A stretch of 64,000 nucleotides of DNA, taken from the NCBI RefSeq assembly GCF_004138325.1, contig NZ_SBLB01000005.1:186001-250000 (forward strand), read 5' to 3'. Source of the stretch: Spirosoma sordidisoli. Lineage in GTDB: Bacteria; Bacteroidota; Bacteroidia; Cytophagales; Spirosomataceae. The translations under genes and the position numbers were made by a program. The notes beneath the pieces are model-generated. The model was not told the DNA's origin and did no database searches. It saw only the letters and a list, made by a program, of their open reading frames with translations. Positions 1-8,461 of the stretch are shown here, in pieces (positions within the stretch are counted from its first letter, which is position 1; each line of letters opens with the position of its first letter).

Positions 1-792
<792 letters not shown>

Positions 793-904
793 ACGGCCTT
801 ACGGGGTAGTGTCGTTCTGTAAAAAATTGCGCCCGCAAAGTTACGATAGCCCCTTAGAAAATAATAACCTACACGCTTCAGCGCCAAGGGTATTTATTTT
901 CTGG

Positions 905-949
905 ATAAAGAAAAAGGCGCAGACAACTTGCCTGCGCCTTTTTCTTTAT
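905..949. terminator. Bidirectional-type terminator hairpin
   Basis: A perfect 18-bp inverted repeat (905-922 with 932-949) closes a 9-nt loop. The stem contains a GGCGCAG core and A/T-rich outer ends, so each strand ends in a T-rich tract. It lies just past the stop codon of the minus-strand TPR gene (963) and upstream of adk, so it most likely ends the TPR transcript. Confidence 0.85.
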
Positions 950-962
950 GTATGTAAGCGGA

Positions 963-2735
963 CTACTTACTGGCCGAACTCTTCTTGGCTGGTGCTTTCG
1001 TAGCCGGTTTTGCACCCGGTCGGGTCGTTGGCGTCGGAGCTACCTTAGGTCCTTCCAGCGCCTTCTTCACGTCTGCATCATTCGGATTCAGCTCCAGTAC
1101 CTTGTCGAAATATTCTTTCGCTTTGGCATCATCCTTCTTGGCTATGTTGAAGCCTGCCAGTGCCTTGTAGGCAGTGATCAGGTAACGCTTATAATCCGTT
1201 TTGTCCGTTGAATCAGGTGCGGTGGCCTGCTCAATGAACTTCTGGTAAATCGGCGTAGCTGCTTCGCCAGCCTTGATCGGATCGGTAGCGTTGGCGTAGT
1301 AAATCGACTGAGCGCGGTAGTAATAAGCCAGCGGATACTTCTTGCCGTCTGCTTCGATCTTCTGCGACATCTGCGCGAAGGCTGAATCGGCACGCAGGTA
1401 GTACGATTGCTTCACCTGCGGAATCGAAGCCGAATCGACCGGAGCGGCCAGGCTATCCCGACCTACACGCGGAGCATACTGGTAGTTAGCCAGACCCAGC
1501 CACAGGTAGTCATTGTTCTGCGGTTTTTTGTCGTTCTGGATCGTTTTGGTGTAGTAGGCAGCCGCCTTGTCGTACCGCTTCATATCGTAGTATTTCTTAG
1601 CGATATCGCGATACAGGTTCTCGGTCGTATCCTGCGTAGCTGCTTTTTCCAGGTTCACAATGCTCAGCGAGTCTGCTTCCGGGGTGTTCAACAAGCCGTA
1701 CGAACGGCCCAGATACTTGTAATCGTCATAGATTACCTTGTTGGGAGCCGACGAGATAAACCGGTTCAGCGCGTCTACCGACTGCTGGGGCTGGTTCAGG
1801 CCATAGTAAGCCCAACCGTACATCCGGTCAGCGATCGGGTTGTTCACCTTACCTTTCAGCTGATCGAGGTAGGTGGTAGCCCCCTGATAATCCTGGGCCA
1901 GGAAGCGATAACGAGCTACGTCGAGCAGGCGCTCAGGGTCGTTCGTGCCGCTTTTCTGTACGTACAGCTCATAGTTCTGGGCTGCACTCTTATAGGCCCG
2001 TGAGTTAGCCAGCGCATCGGCGTAAGCCAGATAGGTCGGAGCAAACTCAGGATCATTCTGGATAGCCAGCTTAAAGTACTCCTGCGCTTTGGTATAGTTT
2101 TTACCACGCAGGTAAAGCCGACCAATTTTGTAATTAGCTTCAGCCAGGTTCGGGCTAACGGCCAGCGCGTTCTCGTATTTCGTGATGGCGTTACCACCGT
2201 CATTTTTCAGGAAATACGCGTCGCCCAGCAACATTTCGATCTCGGCGTTCTCATTCTTCTTGTCTTTCTCGTCAGCAATGGTCAGCAGACGCAGAGCCTC
2301 GGCCGGATCATTGGTTTCAGAAAGCGTATACATTTCACCAGCACGAATCAGAACATCCTGGTTCTTGCTTTTAGTTTGTGAAACAGCATTGTCGATCAGG
2401 GTTTTAGCCGTCGCACGGTCTTTCTTCGCCAGCGCAACCCCGGCCAGACCAACATTATTGAGCTGGTTTTTACCGTCGGCCGCTGCGCCTTTCTCGAAAG
2501 CAGCCTTTGCTTTATCAATCTGACCGGTACGCAGGTAGAAATAGCCGAGGTAGAACTGGTTGTCGGCCGTAGGGGCACTCGATGCCAGTTGGGTCAGCGT
2601 TTGCTCCGCTTTCGGGAAACGGTCAGCTTCTATGTCCTTTAGCGCTGTCTGAACATCCTGCGCTACCACCGGAGCAGTTAAGGACGCTCCTGCGAACAAG
2701 ATGGTGAACAGCAGTTTTTTTGGGGTGTTCATCAT
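963..2735 (-). CDS. Secreted tetratricopeptide-repeat protein
   Basis: This protein of about 590 residues has a signal peptide (MMNTPKKLLFTILFAG..., cleavage after VVAQ) followed by many TPR-like helical hairpins over most of its length, such as NYTKAQEYFKLAIQNDPEF and AKEYFDKVLELNPNDAD. It ends in a Pro/Thr/Ala/Lys-rich tail. TPR arrays are protein-binding scaffolds; the partner is unknown. An in-frame ATG at 2783 exists, but it would add 16 charged residues before the signal peptide, and a candidate -7 promoter element (2788-2795) lies right against it, so I prefer the ATG pair at 2735/2732. It lies downstream of the exb-tonB-PstS group on the same strand, across a 0.3-kb gap. A periplasmic role is inferred. 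Confidence 0.85.
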   Translation of the reverse strand: MMNTPKKLLFTILFAGASLTAPVVAQDVQTALKDIEADRFPKAEQTLTQLASSAPTADNQFYLGYFYLRTGQIDKAKAAFEKGAAADGKNQLNNVGLAGVALAKKDRATAKTLIDNAVSQTKSKNQDVLIRAGEMYTLSETNDPAEALRLLTIADEKDKKNENAEIEMLLGDAYFLKNDGGNAITKYENALAVSPNLAEANYKIGRLYLRGKNYTKAQEYFKLAIQNDPEFAPTYLAYADALANSRAYKSAAQNYELYVQKSGTNDPERLLDVARYRFLAQDYQGATTYLDQLKGKVNNPIADRMYGWAYYGLNQPQQSVDALNRFISSAPNKVIYDDYKYLGRSYGLLNTPEADSLSIVNLEKAATQDTTENLYRDIAKKYYDMKRYDKAAAYYTKTIQNDKKPQNNDYLWLGLANYQYAPRVGRDSLAAPVDSASIPQVKQSYYLRADSAFAQMSQKIEADGKKYPLAYYYRAQSIYYANATDPIKAGEAATPIYQKFIEQATAPDSTDKTDYKRYLITAYKALAGFNIAKKDDAKAKEYFDKVLELNPNDADVKKALEGPKVAPTPTTRPGAKPATKAPAKKSSASK

Positions 2736-2787
2736 GTATTTCAGGTTGGTAATGGGAAAAAGTACTTCGTGTTTAGTTAACATAAGG

Positions 2788-2795
2788 CAAAACTA
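2788..2795 (-). promoter_or_regulatory. Candidate Bacteroidota -7 promoter element for the TPR gene
   Basis: On the minus strand this reads TAGTTTTG, a perfect match to the TAnnTTTG consensus of Bacteroidota housekeeping promoters. No convincing TTTG -33 element sits at the expected distance. Transcription would begin close to 2783, which supports translation from 2735/2732 rather than from the ATG at 2783. Confidence 0.35.
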
Positions 2796-3111
2796 AAAAA
2801 TTGCACACAAACCGAAAAACTTAGACTTAGTTTGTCTATTTAGTTGAGTTGCCAAACAATAGACTGTTTTCCGAGCAAAAGGTTTGACTTACCGATTAAA
2901 CGTCAAGAACAATAGCCTCAGAAGCCAGAAATCCACTTTTTAAGTAAGAGCCGATGTGCCGGTCAGCTGGCTTTCTACTGGCTCCATTTTCGAGAAACCT
3001 AGTATTCCAGCTGATGATAAAAAGGGTGATTTTCCACATCGACCCGCCAGAAGCCGATCCGTCAACCTACAACTTGGGGCCCCTGGGGCCATCCATCCTG
3101 AGGCTCTCCGA
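2796..3111. other. Intergenic region between the TPR gene and the PstS-like gene
   Basis: I see no convincing gene. A short GC-rich inverted repeat around ggggcccc (about 3076-3083) lies just past the PstS-like stop codon, but it lacks a T-tract on the minus strand, so I do not call it a terminator. The side next to the TPR gene is A/T-rich, as expected for a promoter region. Confidence 0.5.
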
Positions 3112-4047
3112 CTATGACTTTTTCAGATTAATCTCGCGGTTATACGGGATCGTAGGCCAAAGTCCAAGTTTGTAAATGATCAGCGAACCGGCATCCCGCG
3201 CCACATAGTTTATCAGGCCTCCGCCCAAACCCGGATGGGCTTCCCGGCTAAGTACGTAAACCGGCCGACGGAGTGGGTAGCGCAACATACCAAGATCTTC
3301 CTGAAACGGCTGATAATAATCAGACCGCTGCGTAGGGTTGGGCTTGTCAGAGACTCCCACAACCCGCAGATCGCGCGACAATTCAGCCGTAAGGGGTTCG
3401 TCGCCATCGCTGATCCAGTTCACACCGATAAAACCGAGGGCCGACGGATTTTTACGAACAAAATCGATGACCTCCCGGTTCGATCGGGTCGTGAAGATGC
3501 GTAGTTTACTTACGTCGCTTATGTTGAATTTAGTCAGTATCGATGCCAGGTTACTGGAGTTGTTGTTGTCGAACACCAGCGTAATCGGGCTGGACTGGTT
3601 TCCGCCTTTCAGCTGCGACCAGTCTTTTATCTGACCCAGGAAAAGGCGCTGCAGTTCGTTCATAGTCATCAGGCTATCGGTATTGGCCCGGTTGATGATC
3701 AGCGCTACGCCGTCAGTGGCAATCTTGGTCGTACTGCCTTTGATCTTCAGTTGATTGAGTACGCCCCGCTCGTTTGGTTTTAGCGTCCGGGTGGTAAAAG
3801 CAATCCGGGCGCTGTCGCGGAGCATCATGTTGATGGCTTCCTGTTCTGGTCTGAAAACGATTTTGAAATGCGCGTCGGGGTAGATTCCGGCGTAGGCGGA
3901 GGTCAGCTGCGTAACCAGTGGGCGAAACGATTCGTCAGCCGCCACGGTAATGGTGCCCCGTGCCGGATTGTCGAGCTTGGTGGCTTCGTTCGTACAGCCG
4001 AACAGCATCGTCAGGAATCCGCCCAGCCAAAGAAGGTGCTTAATCAT
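3112..4047 (-). CDS. PstS-like phosphate-binding lipoprotein
   Basis: This 311-residue protein has a lipoprotein signal (MIKHLLWLGGFLTMLFGC, lipobox cysteine at about 18). The mature part opens GTITVAADESFRPLV and fits the PstS-like periplasmic binding fold; NNNSSNLASIL is a likely ligand-loop region. The reading frame extends upstream to 4152, but the ATG at 4047 gives the signal peptide and overlaps the stop codon of the preceding small gene by 8 bp, which indicates translational coupling. No pstC, pstA or pstB genes are adjacent. In Cytophagales such proteins recur beside exbBD-tonB, so the role may be sensing or TonB-linked rather than ABC transport (inference). The ligand is unproven. 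Confidence 0.85.
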   Translation of the reverse strand: MIKHLLWLGGFLTMLFGCTNEATKLDNPARGTITVAADESFRPLVTQLTSAYAGIYPDAHFKIVFRPEQEAINMMLRDSARIAFTTRTLKPNERGVLNQLKIKGSTTKIATDGVALIINRANTDSLMTMNELQRLFLGQIKDWSQLKGGNQSSPITLVFDNNNSSNLASILTKFNISDVSKLRIFTTRSNREVIDFVRKNPSALGFIGVNWISDGDEPLTAELSRDLRVVGVSDKPNPTQRSDYYQPFQEDLGMLRYPLRRPVYVLSREAHPGLGGGLINYVARDAGSLIIYKLGLWPTIPYNREINLKKS

Positions 4048-4261
4048 GTCCCTGAAAACGTTGATAGGCGCGATAGGCCCTGAAAATACCATAAATAAGC
4101 AATAGTGTGGCCATTCCGTACCGGAGAGGTCCCGGTTCAGGGAACACGCCAAAAGACTGAGAGGAGGCTATCAGTGCGATGCCTCCTCCCATGTATGCCA
4201 GCGAAGCCAGCACTGCGATGTACAGTGTTAGCTGCGCCAGACCACGATTTCGTCCGCGCAT
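4040..4261 (-). CDS. Small two-helix membrane protein in the exb-tonB operon
   Basis: This 73-residue protein has two hydrophobic segments, about residues 10-32 (LTLYIAVLASLAYMGGGIALI) and 46-60 (LRYGMATLLLIYGIF), and a basic, aromatic C-terminus (RAYRAYQRF). I cannot assign a family. It starts 6 bp after the tonB stop codon and its own stop overlaps the start of the PstS-like gene, so it is almost certainly translated as part of the operon. A membrane accessory to the energy-transduction complex is possible but inferred from position only. Confidence 0.75.
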   Translation of the reverse strand: MRGRNRGLAQLTLYIAVLASLAYMGGGIALIASSQSFGVFPEPGPLRYGMATLLLIYGIFRAYRAYQRFQGHD

Positions 4262-4267
4262 GTTGGT

Positions 4268-5092
4268 TTATTCCAGCGTGAAGTTGATCGGTAGGTTATA
4301 CTTTACCCGAACCGGACGGCCCGACTGTTTACCGGGACGCCATTTCGGCATGCTTTTTACCACGCGGGTTGCTTCTTCGTCGGTGCCGAAGCCCAGTCCT
4401 TTCAGAACCTGAACATCCTGGATACTACCGTCGGTATTAACAACGAAGCTTACAAATACCCGGCCCGATACGTTTGCACGCTGAGCCGCAGCCGGATAAC
4501 GCAGGTTTTTCTGCAGGAACTGACCAAGTGCGGCCATACCACCCTGGAATTCGGGCTGCTGTTCAACCACCGTAAAGATTTCTTCTTCTTTGGGAGCTGC
4601 TTCAACGGCTACCTCTACCTTGGTTGGGCCGGCACTCGCTTCGGGGGCAGCAATTACCTCTTCAGCGTTAGGGTCACCTTCCTGGGTTTTTTCGGCAGCG
4701 ACGGCTTCTTTCAGCTCTTCAACGGCCGGCGGTGGTGTTTCTTCGGGTACTTCCTCGTCGGGCTTAACTTCCGGCGGAAGGAATTTAACCGTATTCACCT
4801 TCGGTACTTCTACCGGCGGTGGTGGCGGTGGCGGTGGTTCGTTGGGGTCAATTGGCGGGGGGGGGAGCTTCATAAGGTCCACCTCAACCATTGCCTGTTC
4901 TTCAACTTCCGGAGTCAGGGCTGTAATGATCGTTGGGGCCAGTACGCCAAGCGTAAACAGCACACCACCGATGATTAACGCACGGGTAACGGTCTTTGGA
5001 TACGCTTTCCGCAGATCGTACGCACCATACGCCTGGTTCCGGTTGGCAAACACTATATCATCCAGTGTTGCGTTTTTGGGAGTTTCTGCCAT
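4268..5092 (-). CDS. tonB: Energy transducer TonB
   Basis: This 274-residue protein links the inner-membrane proton-driven ExbB/ExbD motor to outer-membrane TonB-dependent receptors. It has a cytoplasmic N-terminus of about 35 residues, one transmembrane helix (about 36-59), a long Pro/Glu-rich periplasmic spacer (about 72-165, including a run of eight prolines) and a C-terminal TonB domain (about 185-274) with the NLRYPAAAQ and GRVFVSFVVNTDGSI motifs. The N-terminal NRNQAYGAYDLRK segment is typical of Bacteroidota TonB proteins. It starts 4 bp after the ExbD stop codon, in the order exbB-exbD-exbD-tonB. Confidence 0.95.
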   Translation of the reverse strand: MAETPKNATLDDIVFANRNQAYGAYDLRKAYPKTVTRALIIGGVLFTLGVLAPTIITALTPEVEEQAMVEVDLMKLPPPPIDPNEPPPPPPPPVEVPKVNTVKFLPPEVKPDEEVPEETPPPAVEELKEAVAAEKTQEGDPNAEEVIAAPEASAGPTKVEVAVEAAPKEEEIFTVVEQQPEFQGGMAALGQFLQKNLRYPAAAQRANVSGRVFVSFVVNTDGSIQDVQVLKGLGFGTDEEATRVVKSMPKWRPGKQSGRPVRVKYNLPINFTLE

Positions 5093-5096
5093 GGTG

Positions 5097-5630
5097 TTAT
5101 GCGTCTATTTTAACTTTGTCTTTGAGAAGGGTTTTCTCATCCGCGGTCAACTGGTCAACCAGCGCGTACCGTTTGGTTTTCGTAATGGCCATCTCATCCA
5201 GCACGTCGACCATGTTCTTGTAGGTCGACTCTTTGGTTGGCTTGATAACCACGACAAATTTGTCACTGCCTACTTTGCGGGCGTTTTCCTGAATGGCCTG
5301 CCGGAATTCATACCCGTAGCCAACCGTCTTCAGCTCTGGGTCTTCGTTAGCCGCCTTACCGAAAATGTAATGCGCCTTGTTGTCTTTACCCAGGAAAACG
5401 GTCATTACGTTAGAGGCCTTGATAGGCTCCGTTTCCTCTTGTTTGGTTTTATCTGGCACGTTGAGCGTCATCGAAGATGGCTTGCTCAGGGTGGTAGCCA
5501 GGATGAAGAATGTGATCAGCAGGAAGCCCAGGTCAACCATCGGCGTCATATCAACGCGGGTCGACTGTTTCTTGGACCGTACCTTACCACCATCATGTCC
5601 ACCACCACCGCCAGTGTTAATTTCTGCCAT
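5097..5630 (-). CDS. exbD: Biopolymer transport protein ExbD (second copy)
   Basis: This 177-residue ExbD/TolR-family protein has a Gly/His-rich cytoplasmic N-terminus and a single transmembrane helix containing DMTPMVDLGFLLITFF. Asp33 in this helix is the conserved proton-pathway residue. The periplasmic domain follows (about 50-177). It works with ExbB to energise TonB. The gene lies 4 bp upstream of tonB and 75 bp downstream of a second, distinct exbD. Paired exbD genes are common in Bacteroidota, and the two copies probably form a mixed complex (inference). Confidence 0.95.
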   Translation of the reverse strand: MAEINTGGGGGHDGGKVRSKKQSTRVDMTPMVDLGFLLITFFILATTLSKPSSMTLNVPDKTKQEETEPIKASNVMTVFLGKDNKAHYIFGKAANEDPELKTVGYGYEFRQAIQENARKVGSDKFVVVIKPTKESTYKNMVDVLDEMAITKTKRYALVDQLTADEKTLLKDKVKIDA

Positions 5631-5705
5631 GGCTTGTTTGGTTTTCGGTTTACAGCTTACGGCCCTGGCTACCGATGTGCCAGGTACCGTAAGCTGTAGA
5701 CGTTG

Positions 5706-6332
5706 TTAGTCTGCCTTCCAACCAGCCGGGGGCGCTTCCGTGCCCGTGATCAGGTTGAATTTGTTGATATTCTGCGCCTGGAGCGTAGCCAACACGTTCT
5801 TGAACTCCGGAAACTTGGCGAGGTTATCCCCCTTCAGAGCGATCCGCAGGTCGTTATTGGCCTTTCTTGAGTTGAACACCCAATCTTTCAGTTCATTGTT
5901 CGCACCGGCACCGGTCGAATCGGTCGGAATACCTGGCTGCTTGATCTTCCCCTGCTGTTCTTTCGACAGGTTCAGATACTGCTTCAACTGCGCGATGGGC
6001 ATACCGAAGTTTGACATCAGAGCAAACTCTTTTTTCTCGTTTGGCGAGAAGGTAATGCCTTTTGCTGCCGCGACATTTTCCAGCATTTCCATGCGTTCCT
6101 GCTGGTTGTCGATACCGAAATAAACCTTGCCGTCTTTACCCAGGCCGATGGTCATGATATTCTTATCAGGGACTTTGATCCCGGAGATCGACGAAGGGGT
6201 TTCAATGCTGGCGGCATCCTGGGCCCGGAACTGGGCCGTCAGAATAAAGAACGTCAGCAACAGGAACGCCACATCAGTCATCGCCGTCATGTCCACCGAA
6301 GAACTAGCACGTTTGATTTTAACTGCTGGCAT
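5706..6332 (-). CDS. exbD: Biopolymer transport protein ExbD (first copy)
   Basis: This 208-residue ExbD-family protein has the motif SSVDMTAMTDVAFLLLTFF at about residues 11-29, with the transmembrane Asp at 20. Its periplasmic part is longer than in the downstream paralogue and contains an insertion around 110-150 rich in Gln, Lys, Gly and Ala. It lies 69 bp after exbB and 75 bp before the other exbD. The sequence differs strongly from the second copy outside the helix, so the pair is an old duplication rather than a recent one. Confidence 0.95.
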   Translation of the reverse strand: MPAVKIKRASSSVDMTAMTDVAFLLLTFFILTAQFRAQDAASIETPSSISGIKVPDKNIMTIGLGKDGKVYFGIDNQQERMEMLENVAAAKGITFSPNEKKEFALMSNFGMPIAQLKQYLNLSKEQQGKIKQPGIPTDSTGAGANNELKDWVFNSRKANNDLRIALKGDNLAKFPEFKNVLATLQAQNINKFNLITGTEAPPAGWKAD

Positions 6333-6401
6333 ATTTTAATCTGTTTCTGCGAATCTGCTGGGCAGACTGGCTAATGAAAACGTCACCTAAGCGCGTATGG
6401 C

Positions 6402-7235
6402 CTAGTAGTGAGCTGCGAAATTCTGTTGGATGCTCAGACCGATTTCGTCGATGTTGTACGTCAGTACGTCGATCCGGCTGGTGAAGTACGAGTACATGAT
6501 CGTAGCGATAGCAGCCGTACCGATACCCAGAGCCGTGTTTACAAGGGCCTCCGAGATACCCGTCGACAGAGCAGCCGTATCAGGCTGGCCAGTAGCACCC
6601 ATAGCTGCGAAAGCCCGGATCATACCAAGTACCGTACCGAGCAGGGCGATCAGCGTCGAAACCGAAGCCAGCGTAGCAATGATCGTCAGGTTCTTCTCGA
6701 GCATTGGCAGTTCAAGCGTCGTCGCTTCTTCTACTTCTTTCTGCAGCGCAACCAGTTTCTGTTCTTTGTTCAGTTCGGTGTCGGTCGACAGCTGCTGGTA
6801 TTTCAGCAGGGCGGTCTTTACTACGTTACCGATCGAACCTTTCTGACGATCGCACTCGGCAATAGCGCCCGATACGTCGTTGCGGTCGAGTTGGCTCTTC
6901 ACCTTCCGAACGAAGTCATCAATCGAACCTGAGCCATTGGCGCGGCCGATGGTAATGAAGCGCTCAATCGAGAACACCAACACCGTCAGGAAACATGTGA
7001 ACAGGATCGGCACGATAAAACCGCCCTTGTACACAGTCCCGAAGTAATCGCCTGGGAGCGGCTCTTTCGTATTGTCGCCTTCCTGGAAGTGGCTACCATC
7101 GCCGAAGACAAACATGTACGTCAGGATACCGATCAACAGCAGAACCGGAATCACGAGTGCTGGATTCAGACCGCCCGACTTCTTCTTAGGTGCAGCTGCT
7201 TTGGCTGGTGCTGGAGAGGGTGTTTGTGTTTTCAT
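6402..7235 (-). CDS. exbB: MotA/TolQ/ExbB proton channel family protein
   Basis: This 277-residue protein forms the channel subunit of the ExbB-ExbD motor. After an Ala/Pro/Lys-rich N-terminus come transmembrane helices at about residues 27-47 and 75-95, a cytoplasmic domain, and the two conserved helices near the C-terminus (ASVSTLIALLGTVLGMIRAF and NTALGIGTAAIATIMYSYF), which carry the family's Gly- and Thr-rich signature. The extra N-terminal helix is typical of Bacteroidota ExbB. It is the first gene of the exbB-exbD-exbD-tonB group. A candidate promoter lies about 120 bp upstream. Confidence 0.95.
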   Translation of the reverse strand: MKTQTPSPAPAKAAAPKKKSGGLNPALVIPVLLLIGILTYMFVFGDGSHFQEGDNTKEPLPGDYFGTVYKGGFIVPILFTCFLTVLVFSIERFITIGRANGSGSIDDFVRKVKSQLDRNDVSGAIAECDRQKGSIGNVVKTALLKYQQLSTDTELNKEQKLVALQKEVEEATTLELPMLEKNLTIIATLASVSTLIALLGTVLGMIRAFAAMGATGQPDTAALSTGISEALVNTALGIGTAAIATIMYSYFTSRIDVLTYNIDEIGLSIQQNFAAHY

Positions 7236-7353
7236 TGGAACTGGACTGTAGGGTTAAAATTAAAAGTTGGTTTGCCCGGTAAAAAAAGTGAAAATTTTAG
7301 ATTGTTTGGGTTTTGTCAGTCAAAAATTTGACCGCAAGCGATCGAAACCTCCA

Positions 7354-7383
7354 CAAAACTATAGTTTTTCCGATGAATACAAC
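7354..7383 (-). promoter_or_regulatory. Candidate promoter of the exbB operon
   Basis: On the minus strand, TAGTTTTG at 7361-7354 matches the TAnnTTTG consensus exactly. It is preceded, after an 18-bp spacer, by GTTG at 7383-7380, a partial match to the -33 TTTG element. The predicted start site is near 7348, giving a leader of about 113 nt to the exbB ATG. It was found by eye only. Confidence 0.4.
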
Positions 7384-7915
7384 GCATCCCTATTATCCAA
7401 AATTTTCATTCTAATGGCAATCCATCAACAAATACTTGGATATATTCGACTGACTACAAATGCTCCTGAATGACCCTCTCCTGCGGTAAAGCCTTGTTTT
7501 TCAACCGTCCGAAGTACAATTGTATGGCTATGAGTGAGCTACATTCAACGGGTTTGGGCGGGGCTCTCTTCATAAAATAATTGTTAAGGTTGATGCTCCC
7601 TACTCGTTTGTCCAGCCAGAGCTATGCCTTTTAGATGCGTACCAGTATCAGAATCCACACGATGTACCCTATATTTTTTCGCAGAAGCGTTGCCTGTAAT
7701 GGGCATAATGGCCCAGGGGCAGGTTTGCGACTGTAAAACCTGGATATTCTCTCCGGCTCAGATGACGAATTGCAAACGGCGCAGTCTAACAACTTTAACC
7801 CTACTTTAACCCGAACTAAACGTCATCTTAATCCGGTAACGAGATGTTTGTATCGTCAAAAGAAACAGGAGTTTCACTCCCTCCATCATTCCCAAACCAT
7901 TCACTGGAAACGACC
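7384..7915. other. Intergenic region between exbB and a small membrane protein gene
   Basis: No gene is supported here. Short open frames exist but have no domain, no signal peptide and unlikely residue content. The region separates two divergently transcribed units and presumably holds both promoters. A frame open from the ATG at 7844 is continuous with the downstream gene, but I place that gene's start at 7916. Confidence 0.5.
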
Positions 7916-8140
7916 ATGAGCAGCTACCGTACCACCACCATTACTGTTTTTATTGTTTTTGCCGGCTTGATGGGTTTAGTATTACTGCCGGGGCTATCTA
8001 TGCCGTTGATTGGTAAACTGGTGGCCGTATTTCTGTCGGTTGTGCTGGTCGCTCATGCCGCGTTGTCGTTGTGGCAGGGAACCAATCTGGCTACCGACCT
8101 GATCGATTACGAACCGGTGCAGGCAGGACGTACAGAATAG
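7916..8140 (+). CDS. Small two-helix membrane protein of unknown function
   Basis: This 74-residue protein (MSSYRTTTITVFIVFAG...) has two hydrophobic helices at about residues 8-27 and 33-52 and a polar, acidic tail. I do not recognise the family. The frame opens at 7844, but the first 24 residues are polar and unlike a membrane-protein start, and the ATG at 7916 places the first helix near the N-terminus. A strong terminator follows 30 bp after the stop codon, which supports a real single-gene transcript. Confidence 0.65.
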   Translation: MSSYRTTTITVFIVFAGLMGLVLLPGLSMPLIGKLVAVFLSVVLVAHAALSLWQGTNLATDLIDYEPVQAGRTE

Positions 8141-8170
8141 GCTTGGTCAAGTTTCTATAGATTGTGAGAG

Positions 8171-8193
8171 AGGCACCTACGGGTGCCTTTTTT
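8171..8193 (+). terminator. Rho-independent terminator
   Basis: Stem aggcacc/ggtgcct (8171-8177 with 8182-8188) with a TACG tetraloop, followed by a run of T residues to 8193. It is placed to end the small membrane protein transcript. Confidence 0.88.
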
Positions 8194-8253
8194 GTTGGCC
8201 TGACAGGTCGTAGTAACCGAGGCCACCCAGACAAATCCCTGCGGTATGGATAC

Positions 8254-8283
8254 AAAAAAAGCCAATCGGATCGATTGGCTTTT
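8254..8283 (-). terminator. Rho-independent terminator after tRNA-Pro
   Basis: Stem 8257-8268 with 8272-8283 (core gccaatcg/cgattggc) has a 3-nt loop. On the minus strand it is followed by seven T residues (A-run 8254-8260). It lies 8 bp past the 3' end of the tRNA gene. Confidence 0.85.
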
Positions 8284-8291
8284 CAACTAAG

Positions 8292-8365
8292 TCGGGATGG
8301 CGGGATTCGAACCCACGACCTCTTGCACCCCATGCAAGCACGCTACCAGGCTGCGCCACATCCCG
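8292..8365 (-). tRNA. tRNA-Pro (anticodon GGG)
   Basis: The 74-nt minus-strand sequence folds as a cloverleaf. The acceptor stem CGGGATG pairs with CATCCCG with discriminator A. The anticodon stem CTTGC/GCAAG encloses the loop ATGGGGT, giving anticodon GGG. The T arm contains GGTTCGAATCC. No CCA is encoded. GGG reads CCC and CCU proline codons. A terminator follows immediately. Confidence 0.96.
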
Positions 8366-8390
8366 AATGAGGTCTGCAAAGGTAATTAAT

Positions 8391-8452
8391 AAAGCCAAAT
8401 GCGCAATGGATATTGAGCGATACTCATCAATATCCATTGCGCATTTGGCTTT
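8391..8452. terminator. Very long perfect hairpin between an M1 peptidase gene and tRNA-Pro
   Basis: A perfect 26-bp inverted repeat (8391-8416 with 8427-8452) closes a 10-nt loop. Outer bases are aaagcc/ggcttt. It starts 10 bp past the M1 peptidase stop codon (minus strand) and ends about 25 bp from the tRNA 5' end. It probably terminates the peptidase transcript and could also block its 3' degradation. The T-tract is short (CTTTATTAATT on the minus strand). Confidence 0.7.
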
Positions 8453-8461
8453 GGTCAGCCT

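Noticed and set aside
7624..7809. A 61-codon open frame upstream of the small membrane protein gene
   Set aside because: No export signal, helix pattern or family resemblance, and no terminator or tight spacing to support it.
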